30,553 bases of DNA from Oscillospiraceae bacterium (GTDB lineage Bacteria > Bacillota > Clostridia > Oscillospirales > Ruminococcaceae): positions 1-30,553 of the forward strand of contig JAEDLR010000019.1 of the NCBI GenBank assembly GCA_016295145.1. Reading direction: 5' to 3'. Below, piece by piece: positions 1-7,615 of the stretch. Numbering within the stretch: position 1 is the stretch's first letter; the number at the start of each line of letters is the position of its first letter. The notes below the pieces were generated by a model. It did no database searches. It had not been told where the DNA came from and saw only the letters and a list, made by a program, of their open reading frames with translations. The translations under genes and the position numbers were made by a program.

Positions 1-3000
1 GGGGCATCGTTGTCGGTCATCATGATCAGCAGATCGTCGCCTTCCTTCAGCACCAGACCGCTGCTTGCAAAATTGGGGTTAAACAGCTTCAGTTCGGGCA
101 CATAGGGGTATTTCTCGGGAACAATGCCGTTTTCAAACTCGGCGGTATCCATCCACCACGAACCGCCCATAATATAGTAGTCCTCGGGTGCTGTTGTGGA
201 TACACCCAACGCCCCTGCAAAGGCTGATTGATCGGTATATCTGATCACCAGCGTATAGGTCTCCCCTGCGTTCAACAGCGCGGTAAGATACTTGGTTGTA
301 TCGAAGAAATTCTGCTCCAGATCAGCGCCGTACAGCGTAATGGTAGCACCACTGCTGTAGCAGTCGCTGAGGTGGAAATAATAGGTACCGTCCGCATCGG
401 GGGTAAAGCTGTAATAGCGGTATGCCGTGAAACTGGAATCGAAATCGTAATCTTCAGAAGCAAACGCAGCATCCCACTCCTCCATCAGAGCATCATAGTC
501 GGAGAGGATCACGGTATCGGCTGCCAGGTCGGCGGTAATCTTCACAGGATTCACGGTAACGGAATAGTCAATGGATCCGCAGTAATCGCCGTTGGCATCG
601 GTAAGCCGCAGGATAAAGCTTTCGGTTTCACCGGGCTGCAGGTTGGGAGAATAATGATAATCGGTAGCCCCTTCGATGATATTGCCCTCACCGTCATACC
701 ATTGATACTGCATCCCAAAGCCCAGACCGTAGCCCTCAATGGATTTTTCATCCAGCAGGTCAAAGACATAGTCCGCAGTGGGTGCGTACAGGGTGGGCGT
801 TTCCATGAACGTTACTTGGTTGATACTTGCAAACTCTGCTGCAAAGCTCTCGGCAGGTGCAGCAATGGTGCTGCCATAGAACGCGGAGGCGTCAATGGTT
901 GTGCAGGCATCGGAAAGCACGACGATGGCAGTTGCATCTTCAAAGGCGCATTCCCCAATGGATGTGACATTTTCAAAGAACAGCACAGGGCTCTGTGCGT
1001 AGAAGAATCCATCGGCAGCGACCTGCTTCAGAGCAGGGAAGCTCAGCATACCGCCTCTGGTGGCGGCAAATGCGTGCCTGCCCATCTCGTTCAGTGCGGT
1101 AAATTCTACAGACTCAGGGAAGAAGAATCCCAGGAATGCCGATTCCCCAACGGAAGTGATCTGTGCAAAGGGAATCTCTACTCTGGTTTCCACGCCGAAA
1201 GCGGAATTCAGTGCCAGAGCGTAATCGTTTACAACGGTAACGCCCGGGGCTTCCAGGTATTCCAACCACCTTACGTCGGCAAGGAGATACGCCGGGAGCT
1301 CGGTAATGGTTTCGGGCAGCGTAATACCTGCAAGATTGTAGCACTGGCGGAATGCGCCCTCGCCGATGGATTGCAGCGCATCAAAGTCTGCGTACACATC
1401 CTGCAGGTCGCAGCTATAGAATGCTTCCTTTCCAACTGCAGTAATCGCACCCCAGTTGATCTCCGAAAACTGAATTCCAGTACAGTTCACAAAAGCCTCG
1501 TCACCGATCACCGTTACGTTGGGCAGCGTGAGCGTATTGCTAAAGTATGAATCTTTCAGGAAACGGGCAGGAATCTCGGTCAACTCCTCGGAGAGTTCCA
1601 ATAGCCACAGGTTGGTACAGTTCTCAAAGGCAGCCTCACCCAGAACGGTCAGCGGCGCAGTTTCCAGTCGCATGATACGGGAATTGCGGAACGCCGCTTC
1701 GCCCACAGCAGTTACACCGCTTGCCGTAACCTTGAACAAATTGCGGCAACCTTCAAAGGCATGGTCACCGATGGAAGTCACCGTATCGGCAAGCAGTAAT
1801 TCTTCGATCTTGGTATTGCCTGCAAATGCGCTGTCACCGATTGCGGTGATATCGGTGTGCTCAGTCAGGTCAAGTTCCGTGAGTATACCATGATAAGCAA
1901 CCAGAACACCATTCTTGATCTCAAGGGCATTGAAGATATCCATGCCGCCAATGACAATGGCGACTTCGCTGTATCCGCCGACACGATCATTGAGATACGA
2001 AACCGCTTTCACCACGGTGGATTCACTGACCGTGAAGCCTTTGGTATACAAAGTGCCGTTTTTCTGATCGGGGGTGGTGCCATCCAGTGTATAGTAGATT
2101 TCAGCACCCTCTGTGCTACAGGATATGGTAATATCCACCGGGTCAAGGGCATCCGGATCAACCTCGGGGTAATGAATCTCCGGTGCTGCACAATAGGTAC
2201 CGTTAAAAACGAAGTCACCCATGTACACAAGACCATAACCGTACATATCATCCTTGCCGGCCGCGCCAAGATCAATAGCATTTGCCTTCAAGTAAGAATC
2301 CACATCGTCCACGGAAAGGGTCTCATCCGCAGAAAGCACCATGGCAGAGCAGGCAGCCACATAGGGCGTTGCCATACTGGTGCCGCTCATATAGACAAAC
2401 GAATCGGGGGAAGTAATGTCTGCGCTCCAGACATCCACGCCCGGTGCCACCAGATCCACCCCGGGCCCGTAATTGGAAAAATACGCCAGTTCCTTGTATT
2501 CATCCACAGCACCCACCGTGATGGCGTGTTCGGCGCGGGCTGGTGTCACATTGTCGGCATCCATGCTCTCGTTGCCCGCAGCAACACAGCACACGATGCC
2601 TGCATCGTAGAGCTGATCAACCGTATACTGCACCAGCGGAGATTCACCGCTGATACCAAGGCTCATGCTGACCACATCTGCGCCCTGCTCCATGGCGTAC
2701 AGCATTCCGCAATAGATGCCCACAGAGCTGCCGTAGCCTTCAGCATCCAGCGCGCGTACAGGAAGAATCTTGACATTATCGGTGGTGGCACCCACAATGA
2801 TACCTGCGCAGTGGGTACCGTGACCGTGTTCGTCATCTACGGTATAAGAGACTTCATCCAGAAATGCCGCACCTTGCCCTGCAATACGGTTCACAAAGCG
2901 CTCGTGGTCAAAGTAGATACCCGTATCCACTACAGCAACCACGATTTCAGGGAGTGTTTCATTGTTGGCGATGAGTTTTTGGTTGTAAGACTCCGCACCG

Positions 3001-3671
3001 ATGGCAGCAACGCCCCAGTCAGTATTGCTGTCAGTAATGTAGCTGTATGCCTTTTCCTCGGCACCGGCAGCAGCCAGAGAAACCGTTTTGGAAGGCTCAA
3101 CAAAATCCACCCGGGCATCTGTAATCAACTGTTGATAGGCGTGGTAGGCATCGGCAGGGGTAGCGTATTGCAGCACACGCACACCGTCGCGGTTTTCTAC
3201 GCAGTCTATGGCACCGTACTGCGCGATCTCCCCCTCTGCCCTTACGATCAGGCAAGCGGAATCAAATGGCGATGTGACAGTCACACCGTCCTTTTCCTCG
3301 GTCACCGTACAGCCGATGCGCTTTGCAGCCTGTTCCAGTGAAACATAGCCTGCATCGGAATCCCCCACACCGGCAGCCTTTGCCGAGAGCATCACATTGC
3401 CGTCAATGACTGCATACTCGCCGCAGCGGTCACCTACGGGCTTGCCGTCACGGTAGAGCATATCCTGTTCGGCATCATAATGCAGTGATACAAAGGGCAC
3501 TGCATCGGTCTGCGGTGCTTTCATGGCAGCAAGCTGCTGCTGAAAATCAAGCACCGACTGCACTGCACCTGCAAGCTGTGTAGTACCCAGCTCGATACGG
3601 GGTACCGCAGTCACTGCAAGCACAGCGGCAAGGGCGGCTGCATAGAACTTTCGGCTTTTGCGTTTTTCCAT
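1..3671 (-). CDS. Secreted S8 subtilisin-like protease with BspA-type leucine-rich repeats (partial, C-terminus off the left edge)
   Basis: The frame is open from the ATG at 3671 to the window edge, about 1,223 codons without a stop. The SD is AAGGAG, 8 nt upstream. Residues 1-37 form a signal peptide. Residues about 85-130 resemble the copper-amine-oxidase N-terminal (stalk) fold and 130-195 an I9-like propeptide. The S8 catalytic domain spans about 240-475: Asp249 in VVDTGI, His284 in GHGTHCAG, the oxyanion Asn in AAGNES and Ser432 in SGTSMATP. A chitobiase C-terminal-like (CHB_HEX) module with YYTLDGTTPD lies at about 498-570. LRR_5 repeats of the 'ITAIGDSAFAGN' type run from about 595 to 935. 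An Ig-like segment (about 975-1044) and a PPC-like domain (about 1045-1160) follow. All catalytic residues are present, so it should be an active extracellular or surface protease. It lies 57 nt behind the 3729-4958 gene and may share its transcript. Whether it ends in a dockerin or cell-wall anchor cannot be seen. Confidence 0.93.
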   Translation of the reverse strand, partial: MEKRKSRKFYAAALAAVLAVTAVPRIELGTTQLAGAVQSVLDFQQQLAAMKAPQTDAVPFVSLHYDAEQDMLYRDGKPVGDRCGEYAVIDGNVMLSAKAAGVGDSDAGYVSLEQAAKRIGCTVTEEKDGVTVTSPFDSACLIVRAEGEIAQYGAIDCVENRDGVRVLQYATPADAYHAYQQLITDARVDFVEPSKTVSLAAAGAEEKAYSYITDSNTDWGVAAIGAESYNQKLIANNETLPEIVVAVVDTGIYFDHERFVNRIAGQGAAFLDEVSYTVDDEHGHGTHCAGIIVGATTDNVKILPVRALDAEGYGSSVGIYCGMLYAMEQGADVVSMSLGISGESPLVQYTVDQLYDAGIVCCVAAGNESMDADNVTPARAEHAITVGAVDEYKELAYFSNYGPGVDLVAPGVDVWSADITSPDSFVYMSGTSMATPYVAACSAMVLSADETLSVDDVDSYLKANAIDLGAAGKDDMYGYGLVYMGDFVFNGTYCAAPEIHYPEVDPDALDPVDITISCSTEGAEIYYTLDGTTPDQKNGTLYTKGFTVSESTVVKAVSYLNDRVGGYSEVAIVIGGMDIFNALEIKNGVLVAYHGILTELDLTEHTDITAIGDSAFAGNTKIEELLLADTVTSIGDHAFEGCRNLFKVTASGVTAVGEAAFRNSRIMRLETAPLTVLGEAAFENCTNLWLLELSEELTEIPARFLKDSYFSNTLTLPNVTVIGDEAFVNCTGIQFSEINWGAITAVGKEAFYSCDLQDVYADFDALQSIGEGAFRQCYNLAGITLPETITELPAYLLADVRWLEYLEAPGVTVVNDYALALNSAFGVETRVEIPFAQITSVGESAFLGFFFPESVEFTALNEMGRHAFAATRGGMLSFPALKQVAADGFFYAQSPVLFFENVTSIGECAFEDATAIVVLSDACTTIDASAFYGSTIAAPAESFAAEFASINQVTFMETPTLYAPTADYVFDLLDEKSIEGYGLGFGMQYQWYDGEGNIIEGATDYHYSPNLQPGETESFILRLTDANGDYCGSIDYSVTVNPVKITADLAADTVILSDYDALMEEWDAAFASEDYDFDSSFTAYRYYSFTPDADGTYYFHLSDCYSSGATITLYGADLEQNFFDTTKYLTALLNAGETYTLVIRYTDQSAFAGALGVSTTAPEDYYIMGGSWWMDTAEFENGIVPEKYPYVPELKLFNPNFASSGLVLKEGDDLLIMMTDNDA

Positions 3672-3728
3672 AGTTTTTTCTCCTTGTATTTGTATTTTCA
3701 AAACGGCATGCGTCGCAATGAACCGGGT

Positions 3729-4958
3729 CTACTCCGTGACAAACACAGTGCCAAATCCTGCTGCACGGAAGGCTTCCACCGCCTGTGTGACTTCGTCATC
3801 GGTCAACCCGCGATGGGATACACAGGGCAGATATGCCATATCGTCGGCGATGGTATCGGCAACGTTCAACAGCAGCGCTGTCTTATCCGCAACCGATAAG
3901 CCACGGGGATCGTATCTGTCATTGCCCAGATAAAAGGGCATGGAGAACATATAATAATCAAAAGTGATAACCGCATTTTGAACTGCAAGGGTATCGGAAC
4001 GGATGGCTTCTTCCTGACGGTTTAGCGCGGTGTACAGATCAAAGGCATAGGCACAACCTGCATCGGCTGCATCCAGCGCATTCAGCACCCCTGCCAGACC
4101 ATCGGCGCGGCGTTTGGGGTCGCTGACATCCTTGCCGATATACTGAAGGTCGGAATCGTAAAAATGGGGGTATTGGGTATCGGCGCACAGCACCTTTGTA
4201 AATCCGGCGCGATACAACTCCCCTGCCACTGCACAGAGGTAATCTCTGCTTGCCTGCGCAAAGGGACTCAGCCACGGCTTGCCCCCCTCGGATTCCTTAT
4301 TGTCCAGCCAGCGGTCGGTACCGTTGGCAAAAAAGTACCCCGATTCAAAGGAATACAGCGGATAGGTATAATCGGCAATGGTAACGATCTGCGCCATAGG
4401 GATGAGCCCTGCGTCCTCTGCCATTGTGACAATCTCTTCGGCGGTGAGAGCAGACTGCACTGCCTTACAGTAATCGGTGCCTGCAATCTGCGAGGCGTAA
4501 TACAGCAAACCGCCGTACTGCTTCATGGGCATGACAACTGCATCATAACCGGCGTTTTTGGCATCGGTCAAGGCCTGGGTCAGCGATTCTGGGGTATGCA
4601 TAACATCATCTGCAAGCTGCAACACCAGCGGATTTTCAACGGCATCGGGGATTGTTGTGGTGGTCGCCGTGGTCTCCTGCGGGGTGGTAAATGTTGTCAC
4701 TGTAGTAGTGGTTGTTATGGTAGTGGTGGCATTCTCCACAACAAATGGCTCGGGCACGGTAGTGGGATGCTCTTTTTCCTGCTCCACGCGGATCACAATC
4801 GGCCCAATGACGCTGTATCCCACAACACCCAGCACAGCAAGCACCACAACCGAAAGCACGCCTGCGAGGGCAGAGCGCAGCGGTGAATACTTGCTGAATA
4901 CCCTGCGGCTTTTGACGCGGTAGGTATAAATTTTTCTGCCTTTTTTACGAAAAAGCAC
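3729..4958 (-). CDS. Membrane-anchored protein with Thr-rich linker and putative TIM-barrel (glycoside-hydrolase-like) domain
   Basis: This is a 409-residue protein starting at GTG, with AAGGAG 10 nt upstream. A basic N-terminus (residues 1-25) precedes one hydrophobic segment (about 28-52), so it is probably an N-in signal anchor. Residues about 65-105 are an almost pure threonine linker. The remaining 300 residues begin 'LTQALTDAKNAGYDAVVMP' and contain motifs typical of (beta/alpha)8 barrels ('AEDAGLIPMAQI', 'LYRAGFTKVLCAD'). They resemble the putative glycoside hydrolase family DUF4015. I infer a surface carbohydrate-active or related enzyme; catalytic acids cannot be assigned by eye. It precedes the large protease gene in the same direction. 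Its SD lies in a possible switching hairpin (separate entry). Confidence 0.72.
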   Translation of the reverse strand: MLFRKKGRKIYTYRVKSRRVFSKYSPLRSALAGVLSVVVLAVLGVVGYSVIGPIVIRVEQEKEHPTTVPEPFVVENATTTITTTTTVTTFTTPQETTATTTTIPDAVENPLVLQLADDVMHTPESLTQALTDAKNAGYDAVVMPMKQYGGLLYYASQIAGTDYCKAVQSALTAEEIVTMAEDAGLIPMAQIVTIADYTYPLYSFESGYFFANGTDRWLDNKESEGGKPWLSPFAQASRDYLCAVAGELYRAGFTKVLCADTQYPHFYDSDLQYIGKDVSDPKRRADGLAGVLNALDAADAGCAYAFDLYTALNRQEEAIRSDTLAVQNAVITFDYYMFSMPFYLGNDRYDPRGLSVADKTALLLNVADTIADDMAYLPCVSHRGLTDDEVTQAVEAFRAAGFGTVFVTE

Positions 4959-4968
4959 GGTTTGTATG

Positions 4969-5005
4969 CTCCTTTCGGAGAATGTTCATTTGTAGATGAT
5001 TCTCC
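4969..5005 (-). promoter_or_regulatory. Possible bistable leader that hides or frees the Shine-Dalgarno site of the 3729-4958 gene
   Basis: In mRNA sense the leader reads GGAGAAT (5005-4999), 15 nt, ATTCTCC (4983-4977), GAAA (4976-4973), GGAG (4972-4969), then the GTG start. GGAG is the SD core. CTCC-GAAA-GGAG would form a hairpin with a GNRA tetraloop that covers the SD. The upstream GGAGAAT is a perfect 7-base complement of ATTCTCC and would compete with it and free the SD. The two pairings exclude one another. The complementarity is visible; a regulatory role is inference. Confidence 0.4.
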
Positions 5006-5136
5006 CTGTTTTCCGTGATACTTCTACCGCACCAAATGACAGGGCACGGAATACCATACAATATACCAATGATATTTCCCCCTTGCAGCGGTTATGCTAT
5101 ACAGGGTAAAAACACACTGAAGAAAGGATGGATGCT

Positions 5137-5679
5137 ATGACCATCGAGCAGCTTTCTGCGGATACAGTAAAAATCGAATTGGCTGCTGAGGAACTTTCCA
5201 TGCTGGACACAGCCGCGCGAGAACACGCAGACGACCCCACGCAGCAGCTTCTGCTGTTTCTGATACAGCGTGCAGAGGTGTTCAGCGGCATACCCTTTTG
5301 CAGCAGACAGGTTACGGCGGAACTGCTGCCCACCGTTGAAAACGGAATGATCGTGTATCTGACTGCACATCCACCAAAGCCCAAAACAAATCACACGCAG
5401 GCGGCTGCTGTTTTTGCGGATGCCCACACCCTGAAAGCCTGTTGCAGAGCCTTGCAGCCATATCTCTCGGCGCATACCCGAAGCAGCCTGTATGATACCG
5501 CCGGTGGAAAGCTTCTGGTGCTGTCCCATTCGATGCAGCAGCACCGCGCCGCAGAGCATCTGCTGCGGGAATATGCCACTTTGCAGCCTGTCACAAGGTG
5601 TACCCTTGCACAGCTTGAAGAATACGGTCACTGCATCTACAAGCGGGATGCCATTGCAGCCATTCTCGGGGATTCATAG
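5137..5679 (+). CDS. mecA: MecA-like adaptor protein
   Basis: This 180-residue protein matches the layout of MecA, the adaptor that brings substrates to the ClpC ATPase. The N-terminal domain (MTIEQLSADTVKIELAAEEL, then an Arg/Glu helix and 'VENGMIVYLT') resembles the MecA substrate-binding half. After a short linker the C-terminal half (about 88-178) has 'FADAHTLKACCRAL', 'SSLYDTAGGKLLVLS' and 'LEEYGHCIYKRDAIAAI', corresponding to the ClpC-binding half. At 180 residues it is shorter than the roughly 215-residue Bacillus protein, mostly in the acidic linker. I prefer the ATG at 5137 because the AGAAAGGA SD is 8 nt before it; the in-frame ATG at 5128 overlaps that SD. The gene stands alone, so its targets are unknown. 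Confidence 0.8.
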   Translation: MTIEQLSADTVKIELAAEELSMLDTAAREHADDPTQQLLLFLIQRAEVFSGIPFCSRQVTAELLPTVENGMIVYLTAHPPKPKTNHTQAAAVFADAHTLKACCRALQPYLSAHTRSSLYDTAGGKLLVLSHSMQQHRAAEHLLREYATLQPVTRCTLAQLEEYGHCIYKRDAIAAILGDS

Positions 5680-5721
5680 AGCAACATTGTTATATTTTAC
5701 GCAAAAAACTGCAAAACGGAT

Positions 5722-6378
5722 TCACCTGCCGCGCAAATACCTGACTGCATCGGCAGGTACCGGTGCATTCATCAGATACGAACCCGAAACGAGGAAATCC
5801 ACACCTGCCTCGCGGCAAATGGCGGCGGTTTCTTCCTGAATACCGCCATCCACCTGAATATGCAGCGGCAGCTCCTGTTGGTCAAGCACAGCGCGCAACT
5901 GACGGATCTTCGGCAGCACATCATAGATGAATGCCTGCTTGCCCCAGCCGGGTTCCACCGTCATCAGCAGAATAAAATCCCCTGCTTTGAGCCTTGGCAG
6001 AAGGGGCAAAACCACGGAGAGCGGCGTATTCGGGCACAGCGCAATGCCTGCTGCAATGCCATGACCGTGAATGGCATCTACGGTTGCAACCGGGTCAGAA
6101 TCACTCTCAATGTGGAAGGAAAGATACTGTGCCCCTGCCTCTACAAAGCGGCTGACAAAGCGCAGAGGATCTTTCACCATAAGATGTACATCCAGCGGCA
6201 GCTCGGTGCAGCGGCGCAGCGCGTGCAGCACGGGCAGGCCAAAGGAAATATTATCGACAAAGCAGCCGTCCATCACATCGTAATGGAGGGCATCGGCGCC
6301 TGAATTTTCTACTATTTTCGCCACATTCGAAAGATTTGCAAGGTCAGCGTTCAGAATGGACGCAGAGATGATACACAT
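5722..6378 (-). CDS. rpe: Ribulose-phosphate 3-epimerase
   Basis: This 218-residue protein has the normal family length. It interconverts ribulose 5-phosphate and xylulose 5-phosphate in the pentose phosphate pathway. Visible family motifs are ISASILNADLANL at the N-terminus, the metal-binding HYDVMDG (about 32-38), LDVHLMV (about 63-69), SFHIES, VEPGWGKQ (usually VNPGFGGQ) and the phosphate-binding IQVDGGI with SGSYL near the end. The ATG follows GGGAGG with good spacing. It has its own promoter at 6417-6445 and appears monocistronic. It converges with the MecA-like gene across only 42 bp, where I see no strong terminator hairpin. Confidence 0.96.
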   Translation of the reverse strand: MCIISASILNADLANLSNVAKIVENSGADALHYDVMDGCFVDNISFGLPVLHALRRCTELPLDVHLMVKDPLRFVSRFVEAGAQYLSFHIESDSDPVATVDAIHGHGIAAGIALCPNTPLSVVLPLLPRLKAGDFILLMTVEPGWGKQAFIYDVLPKIRQLRAVLDQQELPLHIQVDGGIQEETAAICREAGVDFLVSGSYLMNAPVPADAVRYLRGR

Positions 6379-6416
6379 AGGGCAGCCTCCCGAAAAAGCA
6401 TCTTTTTCACATACAT

Positions 6417-6445
6417 ATTATACTCTACTTTTCCCGATTCGTCAA
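6417..6445 (-). promoter_or_regulatory. Sigma-A-type promoter of rpe
   Basis: On the minus strand TTGACG (6445-6440) is followed by exactly 17 nt and TATAAT (6422-6417), 38 nt ahead of the rpe start codon. Five of six -35 bases and all -10 bases match consensus. Confidence 0.85.
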
Positions 6446-6513
6446 GCACAGTAGCCACCGCTGCAAATTTTTTTTATATTTCGGCTACTCCTACAAAACA
6501 GCAACAAAGATAC

Positions 6514-6542
6514 TGGACAAAGCTGTAAAAATCATGTATAAT
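6514..6542 (+). promoter_or_regulatory. Strong sigma-A-type promoter in front of a gene remnant
   Basis: TGGACA (6514-6519), a 17-nt spacer and a perfect TATAAT (6537-6542) lie 56 nt before the ATG at 6599. It is divergent from the rpe promoter. It now drives only a 52-codon frame that looks like the start of a lost gene. Confidence 0.78.
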
Positions 6543-6598
6543 GAATGGGTAGCATCCATTCTGATGACCAAATCCAATTCCATAGGGAGGACAAACCC

Positions 6599-6757
6599 AT
6601 GCTGAAAGGAATCCCTGCCATACTTTCGCCGGAACTGCTGCACAATATCCCCGATGAGAAGATCTACCGCCCCCATGTCTGGAGCGCATTCGGCACAAAA
6701 GATCCCGAATCCGCCGATTACCGTGCCTGTGAAGCCTACGGCTCTGTATACGGCTGA
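6599..6757 (+). pseudogene. Probable 5' remnant of a FucU/RbsD-family mutarotase gene
   Basis: After a consensus promoter and a GGGAGG SD (8-nt spacing), the frame opens with MLKGIPAILSPELL. That is almost exactly the N-terminus of fucose mutarotase/RbsD-family proteins, known of the family as MLKGIPxxLSPELL. After about 14 residues the resemblance ends, and the remaining 38 residues up to the TGA at 6757 match nothing I recognise. Intact family members have about 130-145 residues; the conserved His/Asp active-site residues (MGHGDEI region) are absent. The best reading is a gene cut by deletion or rearrangement just after its first 40 bases, with promoter and SD preserved. The alternative is a new 52-residue protein sharing the start by chance. 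Confidence 0.55.
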
Positions 6758-6936
6758 TCTTCCTGTGCCCGTCGGGGCGGCATCTGTAGGTTTCTTCCGG
6801 ATGGATTCCACAGCGATAGGGTTTCCTGCTCACCAGATGGCATTGTCTCCCCTGCCCCATCCCCTGCACCCTCATAGGATGTACGCACTCTGGGTGTATA
6901 AATTTTCATATCCGATTCAAACCACGGCTGTTTCAT
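6736..6936 (-). CDS. Small hypothetical protein, 66 residues
   Basis: The ATG at 6936 has an AAGGAG SD 10 nt upstream, better than expected for a chance frame. The peptide begins MKQPWFESDMKIYTPRVRTSY, is hydrophilic and Pro/Gly/Gln-rich towards its end (LQMPPRRAQEDQPYTEP), and has no membrane segment or recognisable domain. Its last 22 bases overlap the end of the FucU/RbsD-like remnant on the opposite strand. No convincing promoter is visible upstream. It may be a real small protein or a fragment left by the event that broke the neighbouring gene. Confidence 0.4.
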   Translation of the reverse strand: MKQPWFESDMKIYTPRVRTSYEGAGDGAGETMPSGEQETLSLWNPSGRNLQMPPRRAQEDQPYTEP

Positions 6937-7003
6937 GCAAATCACGCTCCTTAGCTGTTTGCGTCTAGTATGCCACACCTTTTGCAGATTAAACGGAGGA
7001 ATT

Positions 7004-7531
7004 ATGTCCCGCCTGATAAGAAATACGCTGCACTGCCTGATCTGGCTGCTGCTTTCCCATATTATGTGCCTTGTGCTTGCCTTTTCCTTTGCCATTCTGC
7101 CGAAAAATGCCATGCGTTATCTCAGCCTGTTGTGCTGCCTGATCACGCAAGTACTGCTCATGGGCAACTGCGCCGTGAACATCGCAAAGGAACATCTTGC
7201 ACTGTACCGCACGGAGCGCATCATTGTACCCAAATGGGAACCTGCGGTGATGAGTCTGCTCACTGCTCTGCCTGCTCTGATTCTCTACAGTTTGCTGTGG
7301 CTGATGCCGGACAGTGTGCCCTATTTCAACATCTACCTGCTGCTCAACGCGCCCACTGTGCAGATCATCAATCTCATTGTGCAGGGCAAGGAAACCTTTG
7401 GGTCACTTTCTGCGGTGCAGCGTCTGCTCATGGCACTGCTGCCGTTGATTCCCACCCTTGCCACCCTGGGCGGATATCTCATCCACTACCCAAAGCATCT
7501 GGCAGAGGAAATTGCCATGCGTGAAAAATGA
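7004..7531 (+). CDS. Integral membrane protein of unknown function
   Basis: A 175-residue protein starts at the ATG 7004 behind GGAGG with rather short (5 nt) spacing. Upstream in-frame ATGs lack an SD. It has four clear hydrophobic segments: about 10-32 (LIWLLLSHIMCLVLAFSFAIL), 37-56 (YLSLLCCLITQVLLMGNCAV), 80-99 (VMSLLTALPALILYSLLWLM) and 135-160 (LLMALLPLIPTLATLGGYLIHY). I recognise no family. The next gene downstream (PdaA-like deacetylase) follows after a hairpin/T-run and may be reached by readthrough. Confidence 0.78.
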   Translation: MSRLIRNTLHCLIWLLLSHIMCLVLAFSFAILPKNAMRYLSLLCCLITQVLLMGNCAVNIAKEHLALYRTERIIVPKWEPAVMSLLTALPALILYSLLWLMPDSVPYFNIYLLLNAPTVQIINLIVQGKETFGSLSAVQRLLMALLPLIPTLATLGGYLIHYPKHLAEEIAMREK

Positions 7532-7568
7532 TTCCATGTATCCTGCACACAGAATCGAATACACTACC

Positions 7569-7599
7569 ATCGCAGTTCATCACGGACTGCGATTTTTTT
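7569..7599 (+). terminator. Intrinsic terminator directly ahead of the deacetylase SD
   Basis: A perfect 8-bp stem ATCGCAGT (7569-7576) / ACTGCGAT (7586-7593) with a 9-nt loop is followed by a T-run to 7599. The SD AAGGAG of the next gene begins 2 nt later. It could end the membrane-protein transcript or act as an attenuator for the deacetylase gene. Confidence 0.75.
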
Positions 7600-7615
7600 A
7601 AAGGAGCTGTTCACA

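Noticed and set aside
228..3341. Long open frames on the plus strand (228-1550 and 1857-3341) opposite the protease gene
   Set aside because: No SD or recognisable domain; they are antisense to a continuous frame with an intact S8 catalytic triad and repeats.
4640..4760. GT-rich/AC-rich stretch looking like a satellite
   Set aside because: It is the codon pattern of a Thr-rich linker in the 3729-4958 protein, like those in two other exported proteins here.
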